Assembly (NCBI GenBank): GCA_016207465.1 | Contig: JACQPP010000095.1 | Span: 1 to 20,333, forward strand | Reading direction: 5' to 3' | DNA length: 20,333 nt | Source of the DNA: Methanobacteriota archaeon | Lineage (GTDB): Archaea > Halobacteriota > Syntropharchaeia > JACQPP01 | In this document: positions 15,001 through 17,104 of the stretch, one piece after another | How the letters are laid out: each line of letters opens with the position of its first letter | Position numbering within the stretch: position 1 is the first letter of the stretch | Notes under the pieces: generated by a model | What the model was told of the DNA's origin: nothing | The model's database searches: none | What the model saw: the letters and a program-made list of their open reading frames with translations, nothing else | Program-made: the position numbers and the translations under genes

Positions 15001-17104
15001 GAACGGCCGCCTCTACATCGGCGAGGACTACGACACCACCTTCACCCTCGGCGCCGGGAGCGGCGAGACCGCCGGCCTCTACATCGACAACGTCCTCATC
15101 CTCACCAAGAACTCGACACAGACCACCAACACCACCCTCTGGTACCTCACCCCCGGCTACCACACCCTCCGCCTCACCTACAACGAGACCACCGGCAACG
15201 CCAACATCACCCTCGCCTGGGACGCCCTCGACGGCGTCCGCCGCAACATCACAGCCACCAACCTCTCTTCACAGTTGCCGATCGCCAGCTACCCCACCGA
15301 CTTCTACAACAACACAGTCACCTTCCTCGGCAACAACAGCAGCGACGCCCACGGCTACGTCAACGGCACCCTCCGCGCCCAGAAGGGCGGCGACAACTAC
15401 GTCTCCTGCCACGTGGGGGACAACTCCACCCTCTACTACAACGCCTCCGTGGAGAGCGACGCCACCAGCCTCATCTTCATCCAGAAACTCCAAATCCAGG
15501 CCGCCCTCCGGGCCCGCCTCTGGACCGAGAGCGGCGGCGAGTGGGCCGACGTCTACTTCGACGGCAACCGCGCCCCCGTGGGCACCCTCAACAACACCCA
15601 CACCTTCGCCCCCCTCAAGATGCGGGTCTCCAGCCCCTCCCTGAACTACGTCACCATCCCCAGCGACCCGCGCGGCGGCCAAGCCATGGACCTGGAGGGC
15701 CGCAACCCCAACTTCCTCTTCGTGGGCCGCAGCAAGTGCCTCTTCACCGGCACCATCGAGCTCCTGCCCCCCGTCATCGAGCTCGGACCCGGACTCTACA
15801 CCGTCTTCGGCATCTGGCCCGACCAGAACGACGACCAGATATTCGCCATCGGATTCGGCAACGGCGGCCCCACCATCGCCGACATCCAGGCCCAGAAGTT
15901 CGCCGGAAAGGCATTCTTCTTCCTCGGCGCCACCACCGGGGCCAAGGAGACCACCCTCACCACCTTCACCAACTCCACAATCCGGGTCCTCAACAACACC
16001 ATCACCACCATCGCCAACCGCCTCAACACATTCAACCAGACCTACAAGTACCAGCAGATTTCCCAGCTGGGCCGCGAAGTCCTCCTCACCCTCAGCCTCT
16101 TCATCGACCAGGAGACCCGCATCAACTGGTTCTCCCGCCCCTACACCCAGCAGTTCATCAAGAGCGACTGCGTCGGGGGCAGCGGGGCCGCCCTCTTCGG
16201 AGGGCTCCTCGATGCCCTCATCGACAGCCTCGCCGGTAGCGCCAGCGCCGAGACCGGACTCATTGACGCCTACCACATCACCTACAACTCGGTCCGCGAC
16301 TACACCGAGATGACCCGCATCGCGGCCCGCGACTCCACCGTCAAACCCTACGCGGAGGGCCTCTTCCGCAACATCGCCCGCCGCAGCCCCGACATGTTCG
16401 GGCCCAACGACGGCACCAACGGCCTCACCTACCTCCTCAACGGAACCTTCCAGGCCCCCGGCTCCTACTGGGACCAGTTCGTCAACGGCCGCACCTGCGG
16501 ACAGGGCGACCTCAACCAGTACATCTGCGGGTTCTGGGACTGGCTCGACTCCCTCATCGAGGTCACCGCCCGCCTCGCCAAGATGTTCCCCCAGGCCTTC
16601 CCCGACAGCGGGACCTACAACATCCAGGACTACGTGGACGACAAGCTCAAGCGCGACGCCTACCGCAAGGAGTTCGGCAACATCTACTGGAGCGAACTCA
16701 ACAACCAGTCCAACGTCAACGAGACCGCCAAGAAGACCTGGAACGTGGTCTACTGGACGCTCCGCAACCTGAACAAGGCCGCGGACAAGTCCCAGTACAC
16801 CAGAATCCAGCCGGTCGCCACCCGGCTGATGGCCAACGACACCAAGACCTGCGGCGACCCGCCCGGCTCCCTCCCCTCCTGCACCCAGGGCACCCACTCC
16901 AACCTCTGGTGGATGCTCGGCAACCTCGACGGCACCGACGGCCAGGAGACCTACAAGATGAAGGGCATCGTCGAGAAACTGAACGGCTCCCTCGCCTACC
17001 GCATCGGGGACTTCACCAACGCCTACTTCGACTACTACACCTCACTCATCCGCTTCGCCGGCCAGATGGGCCGCGAACTGCCCAATGCATTCCCACCCTC
17101 ATGA
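2..17104 (+). CDS. Giant modular surface/secreted protein, 5'-truncated by the window
   Basis: The frame is open from base 2 to TGA at 17102-17104, at least 5,700 codons. The first in-window ATG (233) lies inside a LamG-like fold, so the real start, and any signal peptide, is upstream. The product is a chain of extracellular beta-sandwich modules: four LamG/DUF1080-like, two PA14, two DUF2341, two WWDDT, five Cys-pair modules, NEW3-like and Ig-like linkers, and at least one amidotransferase-like Rossmann domain. Asn is very common and N-x-S/T sequons occur every few dozen residues or closer, which fits an N-glycosylated envelope protein. Codon choice is extremely biased to NNC (Leu CTC, Asn AAC, Thr ACC). 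No transmembrane helix or sorting motif is visible at the C-terminus. The role is inferred to be adhesion, cell-cell contact or glycan binding. No enzyme active site is evident. The stop overlaps the next gene (ATGA). Confidence 0.95.
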   Translation, partial: TSAPSPFSPDSHELYDDFQDTLDKWYNVSGPKTNWTLEAGELNNTGNSGNPGDILLANTSWLRDYIVEARGSARDTNMLTHSLVVAYQNNSSFYVVQVYQGEFAIYEWTSTAWNRRAFKTVSHNQTLFYPLRVRHNGTEITAFFGNTTLRWTAAPRGGRVGLRQAAAFHVHYDDFLVASGNYTHTPEASKFLETLSENTTYFAVLRDASERVVRTLGSTGRDTVEKFDGLEETGAVVYYDERYRVNWVTLNQSRAVRDYLAARGFAIKNADELQYWMTWAINSSEAYTGTDRDPAGKTVVVMSQDICPDTVCQENSNTTLIRKYMDSGGRVVWIADVPFYYVGYRNNSNYGADSWDTWGYTGQSNLLDVDRDPLGENGATTQILTNGTLWGLTRTWPSSRPIFGQTITTYSPPLDATNKTGGTNGCTRTLSSTINSQGNTANGEDMSCSLNWEHIDWINVSDTTVAPGTPVTIGVQYRCDPNNANGWGEDSLSLAIKEQGAANFTPYYTSNCTAGGNQTYYTTYAPTTAGTLRIRASIDWQGNRLNSTPATTGGLTGKYFDRTNGGDVTDDEYVAATCRVISPTVNINIGDVAPSECSGVGNNDFNVRWTGRVYADCDASYTFYVTTDDGARLWVDGSRLVNSWTDQGATTYSGSITLTTGWHDIRMDSYENGGDYRAQLEYASSCFSRAIIPSTKLSPLWVTPMGPDGDSDEITLSVATVVPPEDLNKLANNTTGNNYANASAYQKKFNPTYPYSGFVRLWDYNIAALSTVLTPGDTRNLSDLYNVSVANMSIYTPSRLPDGAYTIAIGATDLAANLLTAEASNKQNINNTANTTSKGAWVNGLYTDTRVDDATNFAIMENKTDAVSTTVFVTGNPTFSNGGSVTGGSASDTNYNDGSYQQMSESCAFSFPYQACGTEFYYKFSFSQILAPNNVERIDIDLKATRENDPINVKICSSMDGTVCSAWSTSGASYSSLPGVDSSPYLQTVCSSASACDAYISSAGEMRVFFQDPWEGCCEDSDYVRIDRLAAIVYYKAARLNTEFTFNINTDPPTPVVDPANVSKVSLRTDAWTEKVNSTATTENWAIEKYNTVFGAWESLGTVTATTNAAPQSRILCAGTCSNYITAGGDIKLRYQDPSPSDTTDVLINRLRIDIHQMDITYGAPRGSVTVDTTPPTATLTQPLTNTTINTTVYTVQSSASDATSSVDRVLLAYSTDLGQNWTTLGNLLANEEFRNTTSGWTPVSGTWTNERDALHNENTTGGLSYTRADTTGYANATFRARVNIRNITNDSNPLVGLLIRGQGSALSGYFCGLGGNYTGNHYRVNLSRVTNGAFTQLATAEDTWRNIQGPRDIAIGVYDNSITCYIDGAIEASAADSTYTTANSAYLLNRYTHTDFDDAVLCNDDPVNQCGYKNASAYETNWNLTAIPDQKNIWVKARARDTINNDFKLYESAEHRATHGWLAYDNDPLGSITNQWDGTLQSRVINFSNYNQVGADQTGYVLGVPLGSGIANANSSAWNDPRVVAEWKFNTSEIYTFYVSVETPSGQKFITYDYTNSAPYTSGAGQYCIRGIGPGGGAWRTIRRNLREDLRDCQRDNATINYVHAFLVRMRGRLDDVRLLAEDVAANITLDTTPPQGGLRIGRVGLNVTGNRSIGLVNLLGSTCSLDKPWTGFSNTSYWSAVRTWANTNGWETEYINNTTTWYNNFSQHEILVFLGENVYDDWTNLSNYLSYDKVIVHLGGGALFNNTTNSACTNTSIGQPWNSRLGLLNGTWNNTSFSQNMRRDTPEGVGMFYDVANGSSVTVSSGRGTYCANASLCTNTSLMVGFTNPLRRLASMAFYHDGMSNVSGGYIFDIDEPIGKYYGNSQVETDRVLGWIVNNTTARYSHTERYTTTPYVNLSLQYGDALTNATQVRFTNNYTATQTDPSQWSPWYTPAALFSWNITDTTYGGNTSDGLKVVVAELQDGAGLSSFFGDAVYLDTTSPTVVLTVSPSAFAPHYNNSQNNTTITANFSETVDYTLRIIDPDGTTVVTKTGTGNSTSLQWWGELDGNATFQENFSTYTENQNDTAAPTWNIQAGNWQIQNGEYTMVGSACGSSTCYLSKAGDRNWTNYTLDGRIKVASGARGYLSVRLNNTSQARYDVGFFNPSKVEINRCTDLTTCTQVNNSTGSWQVGEFHTFNISTNGPQIRVWVDGRLELNYTDPAPFLNGSIGVASRGTSVFFDDINIRGATCTDGVYNVTVRGVDPVGNELVPPHSTTVTCSPPDLAKPTWERPFAKNVTATYYNASANGTIIYKNQTATLGANWSNNALYTATLQTNLSNRSTTAPEDFNTTSITGATNWSNFTFSPGGFLNFTNYTPGNISWAIRGEDTWRNTNTTDTLWFILKGWSTVSVTQPAAGSDFGRGARVRFRCTVSDQTNGSAIANYPVSFYWSNGTEPNTTSGLTPATDTTDSSGVAETFWYTNTSMAEGGYTLRCQIGNNTAAYYDATGTNASVGINLVGIETWLDEDWHYRIPVEINASSHDRFNQPIILWKNFTRELEKLSQLHYYGDFEATNNSWGDCTGSTSGTRDNATRYRGNQSYKVQATAGSSSMRCDVNPTGWTSTEYPVLTFGYRATANTPACIQVKNTSGSYITIAGTPACNPGFASNPADCRRQGTNLTADDRWHTATVDLATLTATCGNATPETTEFTELRTFTNANAASGSTLWLDEIKAAAKKLVDTAGIHGTFDNNSILLTEVNRDGTLLRDRIPIQFDPDTTSNNTTSATGELVWLLNGYTPANTSRYYHIYFDLLENGAKTPATYTTNLYQINRTAWWDDTLPAGEPNGDATWETDPDNVSYGNRSLFFATAGGIHSEQVQGLVPLSVPPGSILRTILYLDPTSLPSEVMLQFQNQSGSYDHRAFWGDNLVNTTNGCNTTRSAAEELNASCYYMGAIPAMGQWYAFDVPASTLRLEGDRLTGFNITFYGGQAWAENMSVYVPGNDFWVENDYYRVGMKNTSGGLFVTYRPRTGDDSNLAGTSAHRISYNDSAGTYYSTEYETQPRVTVRPGPLRIRYTATGFFRASDSISTGNGYTVTYDFYDNTTLFRVDERSNISIKKTLSRFGNTEFNWVDSPNTSSSDDEFSSLGSNFSWKYPNGTSQTSLNTQGTGADHNFTTNSTVWWDDTVPGKTCAAGCTLTGTWTWAGTPLYNGSASVTSGAAWGAHNSTWTNTSGGSWLNITAQSILQAWVYLNPADPPREILLAFNASDSSSWEHRAYWGEDLLDGGIVDNTSRRYMGPLPATGRWVRLEIPALLLGLENRSVNGLNMSLFDGQAWFDRMSLIHDPLYIGLQNFKTDSSVGLIPIGREQTKEASPRLNLTDGTNETMFRRVIGANTTVIFGDWFSETFYIATWNRTLLNLTPNSSFEGGPTWTLPTGNFSHVTDAAQARTGTRYLRFNGTGLTQSVLEATSPALPAEPGTRYRITGSLWKDFNYSVQDSFTTYTANTTGAPNWTVLNGTWQANDSGNQWYNGSATNWSSKTVIGNLSWTNLTVAVRIQLKNGTTAGVALRQNSAHLGYIVNVSAGGDWIRVYNETCRCVVAQASVALENDTWYDMAVSATGRVIAGLINGTTVAYTDANTTYASRGRTGLVTGDTTYARAYFDNIVAEQGGIEFHIAAYDSGLALLGESATRAATPYSIGDLNRQWIDRTLSFLTPANTRYLRAHAAILNETSGEVRMDDITITREPPLESLERAAHDPPRVYQNEPEGYGPDVVFYEAPLNTTRGALNLTLRAYVRNTGTRNLNDPWLNWTLPPNWTLSSGSLNYSYSGTLAFGDRFWNNITVTVETNATLGYNLIRVSSNATTDTGTYMTDHEARNVLVFEPTAEWWNPTWPYRVPIILNSSNYTRTNYTAVHWKNFSLELAKLGIANQTFDPNSIRVVEYNNTTGDVLWETVSQWDQDVIGYRNRTQEAFAYTATITTGTNVSGGVHSTAADDSSGHSIQETGTNQVTLDHSCNSMDVLASWGTINYGGCSDTAQEGGTDMQFSEKNDQGLPCGLFVSCQANVTATFTISIDRSAVDSLKIFTDIYITGNEHASIWVRNFSDGDSTGWKYLGQSSSTQTTQTLTVCTTTTACNNYISGTGTVTIRYKDIGEGIYDNSDSYKIDYQSAQVTYKGQQLDASYAFRDDHVANSTLKTTDIIQVDYVTDASVNASTPAENFYIWKYNYTPTNPALSNFASQQMTCSHCGTVTPSSLVTANTYTQTDGDGNSVEVREHCHRSFDFWNQYCGASFEFIFQPTGVDPASINSIEFLTDGENVNEDTASIYAYRSGSGWGSSIGTTSLPGSPLQTISLCTGSTECSAYIVNGIMQLRYYLPEIGALTVDEDGWRIDYHSIRINYGGTAKGWENTTTQVPTSGSPYTVNICTAKNCTNYISSTGYLQVRYLDTNSSDFVDQRLVVDYQHMKVRAYPTPIYQNWSGEFVWFVNGTTLPQTERTFHVYFDTLEHTPIDPATGYYTGKTLYTYPSPDANFTTKSHYSIASGDLTNISTKSGLSTRPNTTGEVIFRNAYLRGHTDNIGGLLDTLVINATNWDIFGNTDWETKAGYDDSVHIDGGASPSPTNLNTTEYDYVTLWTGPLRNSWVYRTSQTNYLLEKRYNITAYDKTVGVKYNINNTGAGSHTYKNFVRNFNNNSFTNYLDIGTATNGPYTTCIPHTLQNNTFTERYLSGSFSNPGHGLMWNTIAAPGNDKVECADGGTSDNLDISNLFRPDTDTLGAGTNRTQDLITIATTGAPGALSDIYNQTIRDMPRQTQLDPEIQALSVIVTTPSIVHRGSDETFTGMAINVLTRDLTNVNLTWVLPANWTIVSGSATQLFSTVKGISQSGPGETVTNDIVVHIPENETLGANRTITFLVNYEIDGVPPAQPIETVRTAQVWGYSKVKWISPSYGTQATFGTNVSLKCEVTEFTYSPGLVGRYYNILNPGQFNATSVLALTRQDPNASFYWSGSPGAGVNAENFTVEWNGRLYIGEDYDTTFTLGAGSGETAGLYIDNVLILTKNSTQTTNTTLWYLTPGYHTLRLTYNETTGNANITLAWDALDGVRRNITATNLSSQLPIASYPTDFYNNTVTFLGNNSSDAHGYVNGTLRAQKGGDNYVSCHVGDNSTLYYNASVESDATSLIFIQKLQIQAALRARLWTESGGEWADVYFDGNRAPVGTLNNTHTFAPLKMRVSSPSLNYVTIPSDPRGGQAMDLEGRNPNFLFVGRSKCLFTGTIELLPPVIELGPGLYTVFGIWPDQNDDQIFAIGFGNGGPTIADIQAQKFAGKAFFFLGATTGAKETTLTTFTNSTIRVLNNTITTIANRLNTFNQTYKYQQISQLGREVLLTLSLFIDQETRINWFSRPYTQQFIKSDCVGGSGAALFGGLLDALIDSLAGSASAETGLIDAYHITYNSVRDYTEMTRIAARDSTVKPYAEGLFRNIARRSPDMFGPNDGTNGLTYLLNGTFQAPGSYWDQFVNGRTCGQGDLNQYICGFWDWLDSLIEVTARLAKMFPQAFPDSGTYNIQDYVDDKLKRDAYRKEFGNIYWSELNNQSNVNETAKKTWNVVYWTLRNLNKAADKSQYTRIQPVATRLMANDTKTCGDPPGSLPSCTQGTHSNLWWMLGNLDGTDGQETYKMKGIVEKLNGSLAYRIGDFTNAYFDYYTSLIRFAGQMGRELPNAFPPS
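44..540 (+). other. LamG/DUF1080-like domain, copy A
   Basis: This concanavalin A-like beta-sandwich opens with Y-D-D-F-x-D-x-L-D-K-W and closes with H-Y-D-D-F-L-V-A-S. In between it has the usual strand order: an 'ILLA..SW..DYIVEARG' strand, a strand describing variable subunits (SLVVAYQNNSSFYVV), an 'RVRHNGTEITAFFGN' strand and a 'GGRVGLRQ' strand. It is about 165 residues long, the normal size for this fold. Three more copies lie at 3683, 6158 and 10428. The assignment to the fold is from the residue pattern; ligand (probably a glycan) is unknown. Confidence 0.7.
704..1240 (+). other. Class-I glutamine amidotransferase-like (GATase1/DUF4350-like) Rossmann domain
   Basis: The segment reads as alternating strands and helices, unlike the beta-sandwich modules around it: a strand 'GAVVYYDERY', a helix 'SRAVRDYLAARGFAI', 'ADELQYWM', a strand 'GKTVVVMSQDICPDTV', a helix 'NTTLIRKYMDSGGRVVWIADVPFYYVG'. 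The 'Y-x-D-x-GG-R-V-V-W' strand followed by 'D-V-P-F' is typical of amidotransferase-like domains found in secreted proteins. I see no clear Cys-His-Glu catalytic triad, so it is more likely a binding or structural domain than an enzyme. Confidence 0.5.
1661..2055 (+). other. PA14 domain, copy 1
   Basis: The segment starts with G-L-T-G-K-Y-F-D and carries the family's core: 'F-N-V-R-W-T-G-R-V-Y', 'Y-T-F-Y-V-T-T-D-D-G-A-R-L-W-V-D-G', 'W-H-D-I-R-M-D-S-Y-E-N-G-G' and a closing 'A-Q-L-E-Y'. PA14 domains are beta-barrel modules that bind glycans in many adhesins. The D-D-G metal/glycan-site motif of PA14 adhesins is intact here. It is preceded by a CARDB/Ig-like segment (about 1372-1640). Confidence 0.88.
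2563..3490 (+). repeat. Cys-pair beta module, copies 1 and 2
   Basis: Two tandem modules share a signature: C-x(3-6)-C-x(2)-Y-I-x(3-4)-G-x(2-3)-(V/I/L)-(R)-(Y/F)-x-D, followed about 15-25 residues later by R-(I/L)-(D/x) and a Y-Y or T-Y strand. Copy 1 has its core at about 2970-3038 (CSSASACDAYIS) and copy 2 at 3350-3415 (CAGTCSNYITAGG). Copy 1 carries extra cysteines upstream (SESCAF, QACG) and in the loop EGCCED. The Cys spacing suggests a disulfide in an extracellular protein. Three more copies occur near 12326, 13001 and 13214. I do not recognise a named family. Confidence 0.7.
3683..4210 (+). other. LamG/DUF1080-like domain, copy B
   Basis: Opens with 'N-E-E-F-R-N-T-T-S-G-W-T-P-V-S-G-T-W' and closes with 'D-F-D-D-A-V-L'. 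The internal order matches copy A: 'ATFRARVNI', a 'GLLIRGQGSALSGY' strand, 'DIAIGVYDNSITCYIDGA' and 'AYLLNRYTH'. It follows an Ig-like segment (3490-3680) that begins D-T-T-P-P-T-A-T-L, a common start of bacterial and archaeal Ig-like repeats. Confidence 0.65.
4366..4875 (+). other. Sandwich module ending in a 'GRLDDVRL' strand
   Basis: The segment runs from 'GWLAYDNDPLGSITN' through 'DPRVVAEWKFNTSEIYTFYVSVET' to 'WRTIRRNLREDLRD' and 'HAFLVRMRGRLDDVRLLAED'. The arrangement W-R-T-I-x-R-x-L-x-x-D-L followed by F-L-x-R-x-x-G-R-x-D-D-x-R-L recurs in carbohydrate-binding-like modules of large secreted proteins, where the final strand carries the D-D pair. A galactose-binding-like fold is likely, but this rests on pattern memory rather than on a search. 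Confidence 0.45.
4970..5690 (+). other. Possible second amidotransferase-like or Rossmann-type domain
   Basis: Strand and helix-like stretches alternate: 'GLVNLLGSTCSL', 'YWSAVRTWANTNGWETEYI', 'HEILVFLGENVYDDWTNLSNYL', 'YDKVIVHLGGGALFN', and later 'EPIGKYYGNSQVETDRVLGWIV'. This resembles the layout of the domain near 704-1240 (strand, helix with W-x-T/x-G, strand, helix, strand with GG). It is heavily decorated with N-x-T sequons. The assignment is tentative. Confidence 0.35.
5905..6900 (+). other. Compositionally distinct patch in the giant gene
   Basis: Within this kilobase the near-exclusive NNC codon choice relaxes. Examples are a TTG-TCG-TCT-TTT-TTC run near 5910, GTT-ACC-AAA-ACG near 6095, TAT-CTA-TCG near 6380, GAT-GTC-GGA-TTT-TTC near 6425 and ATA-ATT-TAT-AAG near 6878. 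The reading frame stays intact and encodes the end of an Ig-like segment, LamG copy C and the start of the next Ig-like segment. Confidence 0.6.
6158..6690 (+). other. LamG/DUF1080-like domain, copy C
   Basis: Opens 'T-F-Q-E-N-F-S', contains 'P-T-W-N-I-Q-A-G-N-W-Q-I-Q-N-G-E-Y', 'N-Y-T-L-D-G-R-I-K-V', 'G-Y-L-S-V-R-L-N-N-T', 'F-H-T-F-N-I-S-T', 'R-V-W-V-D-G-R-L-E-L' and closes 'V-F-F-D-D-I-N-I-R'. This is the most typical of the four copies. It is coded in a stretch with noticeably looser codon choice than the rest of the gene. An FlgD/Ig-like segment (about 5690-6150, ending S-L-Q-W-W-G-E-L-D-G) precedes it. Confidence 0.78.
7504..8410 (+). other. DUF2341 domain, copy 1, with an inserted beta-sandwich domain
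   Basis: The first half is 'W-L-D-E-D-W-H-Y-R-I-P-V-E-I-N' followed by 'W-K-N-F-T-R-E-L-E-K-L'. The second half, 'TAGIHGTFDNNSILLTEVN' to 'GELVWLLNGYTPANTSRYYH' and 'IYFD', resumes at about 8152. Between them (about 7641-8152) lies a foreign module of about 170 residues, 'YYGDFEATNNSWGDCTG' to 'GSTLWLDEIKA', that looks like a carbohydrate-binding jelly roll. Comparison with copy 2 (11596), which is continuous at this point, shows the insertion clearly. Confidence 0.75.
8447..8932 (+). repeat. WWDDT module, copy 1
   Basis: Starts with W-W-D-D-T-L-P-A-G and includes 'L-Y-L-D-P', 'P-S-E-V-M-L-Q-F', 'Y-D-H-R-A-F-W-G-D-N-L', 'Y-Y-M-G-A-I-P-A-M-G-Q-W' and 'G-G-Q-A-W-A-E-N-M-S'. The W-x-D-D-x-x-P...H-R-A-x-W-G...Y-M-G-x-x-P-x-x-G-x-W pattern is one I recognise from many bacterial secreted multidomain proteins, but I know no accepted name for it. 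Copy 2 begins at 9485. Confidence 0.75.
9485..9966 (+). repeat. WWDDT module, copy 2
   Basis: Same order of landmarks as copy 1: W-W-D-D-T-V-P, 'T-W-T-W-A-G-T-P', 'V-Y-L-N-P-A-D-P-P-R-E-I-L-L-A-F', 'W-E-H-R-A-Y-W-G-E-D-L-L', 'R-R-Y-M-G-P-L-P-A-T-G-R-W-V-R-L-E-I-P' and 'G-Q-A-W-F-D-R-M-S-L'. The two copies are clearly homologous but diverged, and are separated by a sandwich segment (about 9000-9480) that contains 'T-Y-D-F-Y-D-N-T-T-L-F-R-V-D-E'. Confidence 0.78.
10428..10945 (+). other. LamG/DUF1080-like domain, copy D
   Basis: Opens 'V-Q-D-S-F-T-T-Y-T-A-N-T-T-G-A-P-N-W', contains 'V-L-N-G-T-W-Q-A-N', 'N-L-T-V-A-V-R-I-Q-L', 'A-G-V-A-L-R-Q-N', 'W-Y-D-M-A-V-S-A-T-G' and closes 'A-R-A-Y-F-D-N-I-V-A'. 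A second sandwich segment (about 10200-10430 and 10950-11190, ending 'S-G-E-V-R-M-D-D-I-T-I') appears to wrap around it, since its N-terminal strands (NSSFEGG...ARTGTRYLRFNG) precede the LamG copy and its closing D-D strand follows. That nesting is an inference. Confidence 0.65.
11260..11600 (+). other. NEW3/COG1470-like beta-sandwich, copy 1
   Basis: The segment 'LNLTLRAYVRNTGTRNLNDP', then 'L-N-W-T-L-P-P-N-W-T-L-S-S-G-S' and 'WNNITVTVETNATLG' has the layout of the NEW3-type domain common in archaeal surface proteins, in which an unstructured-looking N-T-G loop is followed by L-P-x-N-W. A second copy at about 14395-14730 shares the L-T-W-V-L-P-A-N-W-T-I-V-S-G-S strand. Confidence 0.5.
11596..13460 (+). 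other. DUF2341 domain, copy 2, split by three Cys-pair modules
   Basis: The N-terminal half is 'W-W-N-P-T-W-P-Y-R-V-P-I-I-L-N', 'W-K-N-F-S-L-E-L-A-K-L', 'F-D-P-N-S-I-R-V-V-E-Y' and 'S-Q-W-D-Q-D'. The expected closing strands, 'G-E-F-V-W-F-V-N-G-T-T-L-P' and 'F-H-V-Y-F-D-T-L', come only at about 13375. About 1.5 kb between them (roughly 11870-13360) encodes Cys-pair modules 3 to 5. In copy 1 the corresponding junction (FDPDTT to GELVWLLNG) is only about a dozen residues long. Confidence 0.75.
11890..13350 (+). repeat. Cys-pair beta modules, copies 3 to 5
   Basis: Cores: copy 3 from the TGC at 12326 (CTTTTACNNYISGTG, then RYKD), copy 4 from 13001 (CTGSTECSAYIVNG, then RYY), copy 5 from 13214 (CTAKNCTNYISSTG, then RYLD). 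Each is followed by a strand of the form (K/R/V)-(I/V)-D-Y-x-x-(A/I/M). Copies 3 and 4 also carry a cysteine-rich entry segment (CNSMDV...GGCSD; CSHCG...CHRSFDFWNQYC). Copy 5 is shorter and lacks that entry part. Confidence 0.7.
14395..14735 (+). other. NEW3/COG1470-like beta-sandwich, copy 2
   Basis: Runs from 'ALSVIVTTPSIVHRGSDETF' through 'V-N-L-T-W-V-L-P-A-N-W-T-I-V-S-G-S' to 'TITFLVNYEIDGVPP'. Pattern similarity to copy 1 near 11260 is the main support. It sits just before the second PA14 domain. Confidence 0.5.
14849..15280 (+). other. PA14 domain, copy 2
   Basis: Starts G-L-V-G-R-Y-Y-N and includes 'F-T-V-E-W-N-G-R-L-Y-I', 'D-T-T-F-T-L-G', 'A-G-L-Y-I-D-N-V-L-I', 'Y-L-T-P-G-Y-H-T-L-R-L-T-Y-N-E' and 'I-T-L-A-W-D'. 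It differs from copy 1 at the D-D-G position, where G-A-G-S-G-E appears, so the metal or glycan site of copy 1 is probably not conserved here. Confidence 0.8.
15490..17101 (+). other. C-terminal region of the giant protein, partly helical
   Basis: About 540 residues that do not look like the repeated beta-sandwich modules. The first third (15490-15890) is mixed, with 'FLFVGRSKCLFTGTIELLPP' and 'GLYTVFGIWPDQNDDQIFAI'. The rest has stretches of helical character: 'TIRVLNNTITTIANRLNTFN', 'YQQISQLGREVLLTLSLFID', 'DWLDSLIEVTARLAKMFPQA', 'KTWNVVYWTLRNLNKAADKS'. N-x-S/T sequons continue to near the end, so this region is presumably also outside the cell. It ends ...ELPNAFPPS with no membrane helix, LPxTG-like or PGF/PEP-type motif. 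Function unknown. Confidence 0.6.

Noticed and set aside
6386..15163. Minus-strand open frame of about 2,925 codons
   Set aside because: Its product is a low-complexity run of Gly, Val, Ala, Asp and Glu, as expected from the reverse complement of NNC-biased codons. The plus strand here encodes recognisable domains.
15269..16897. Minus-strand frame of 542 codons
   Set aside because: It has the same Gly/Val/Glu shadow composition opposite the giant gene's C-terminal region, and no ribosome binding site or domain.
16909..17100. Upstream extension of regulator 1 to an ATG at 16909
   Set aside because: The added 64 residues are Arg/His/Pro-rich shadow sequence inside the giant gene. The ATGA junction at 17101 is a better start.
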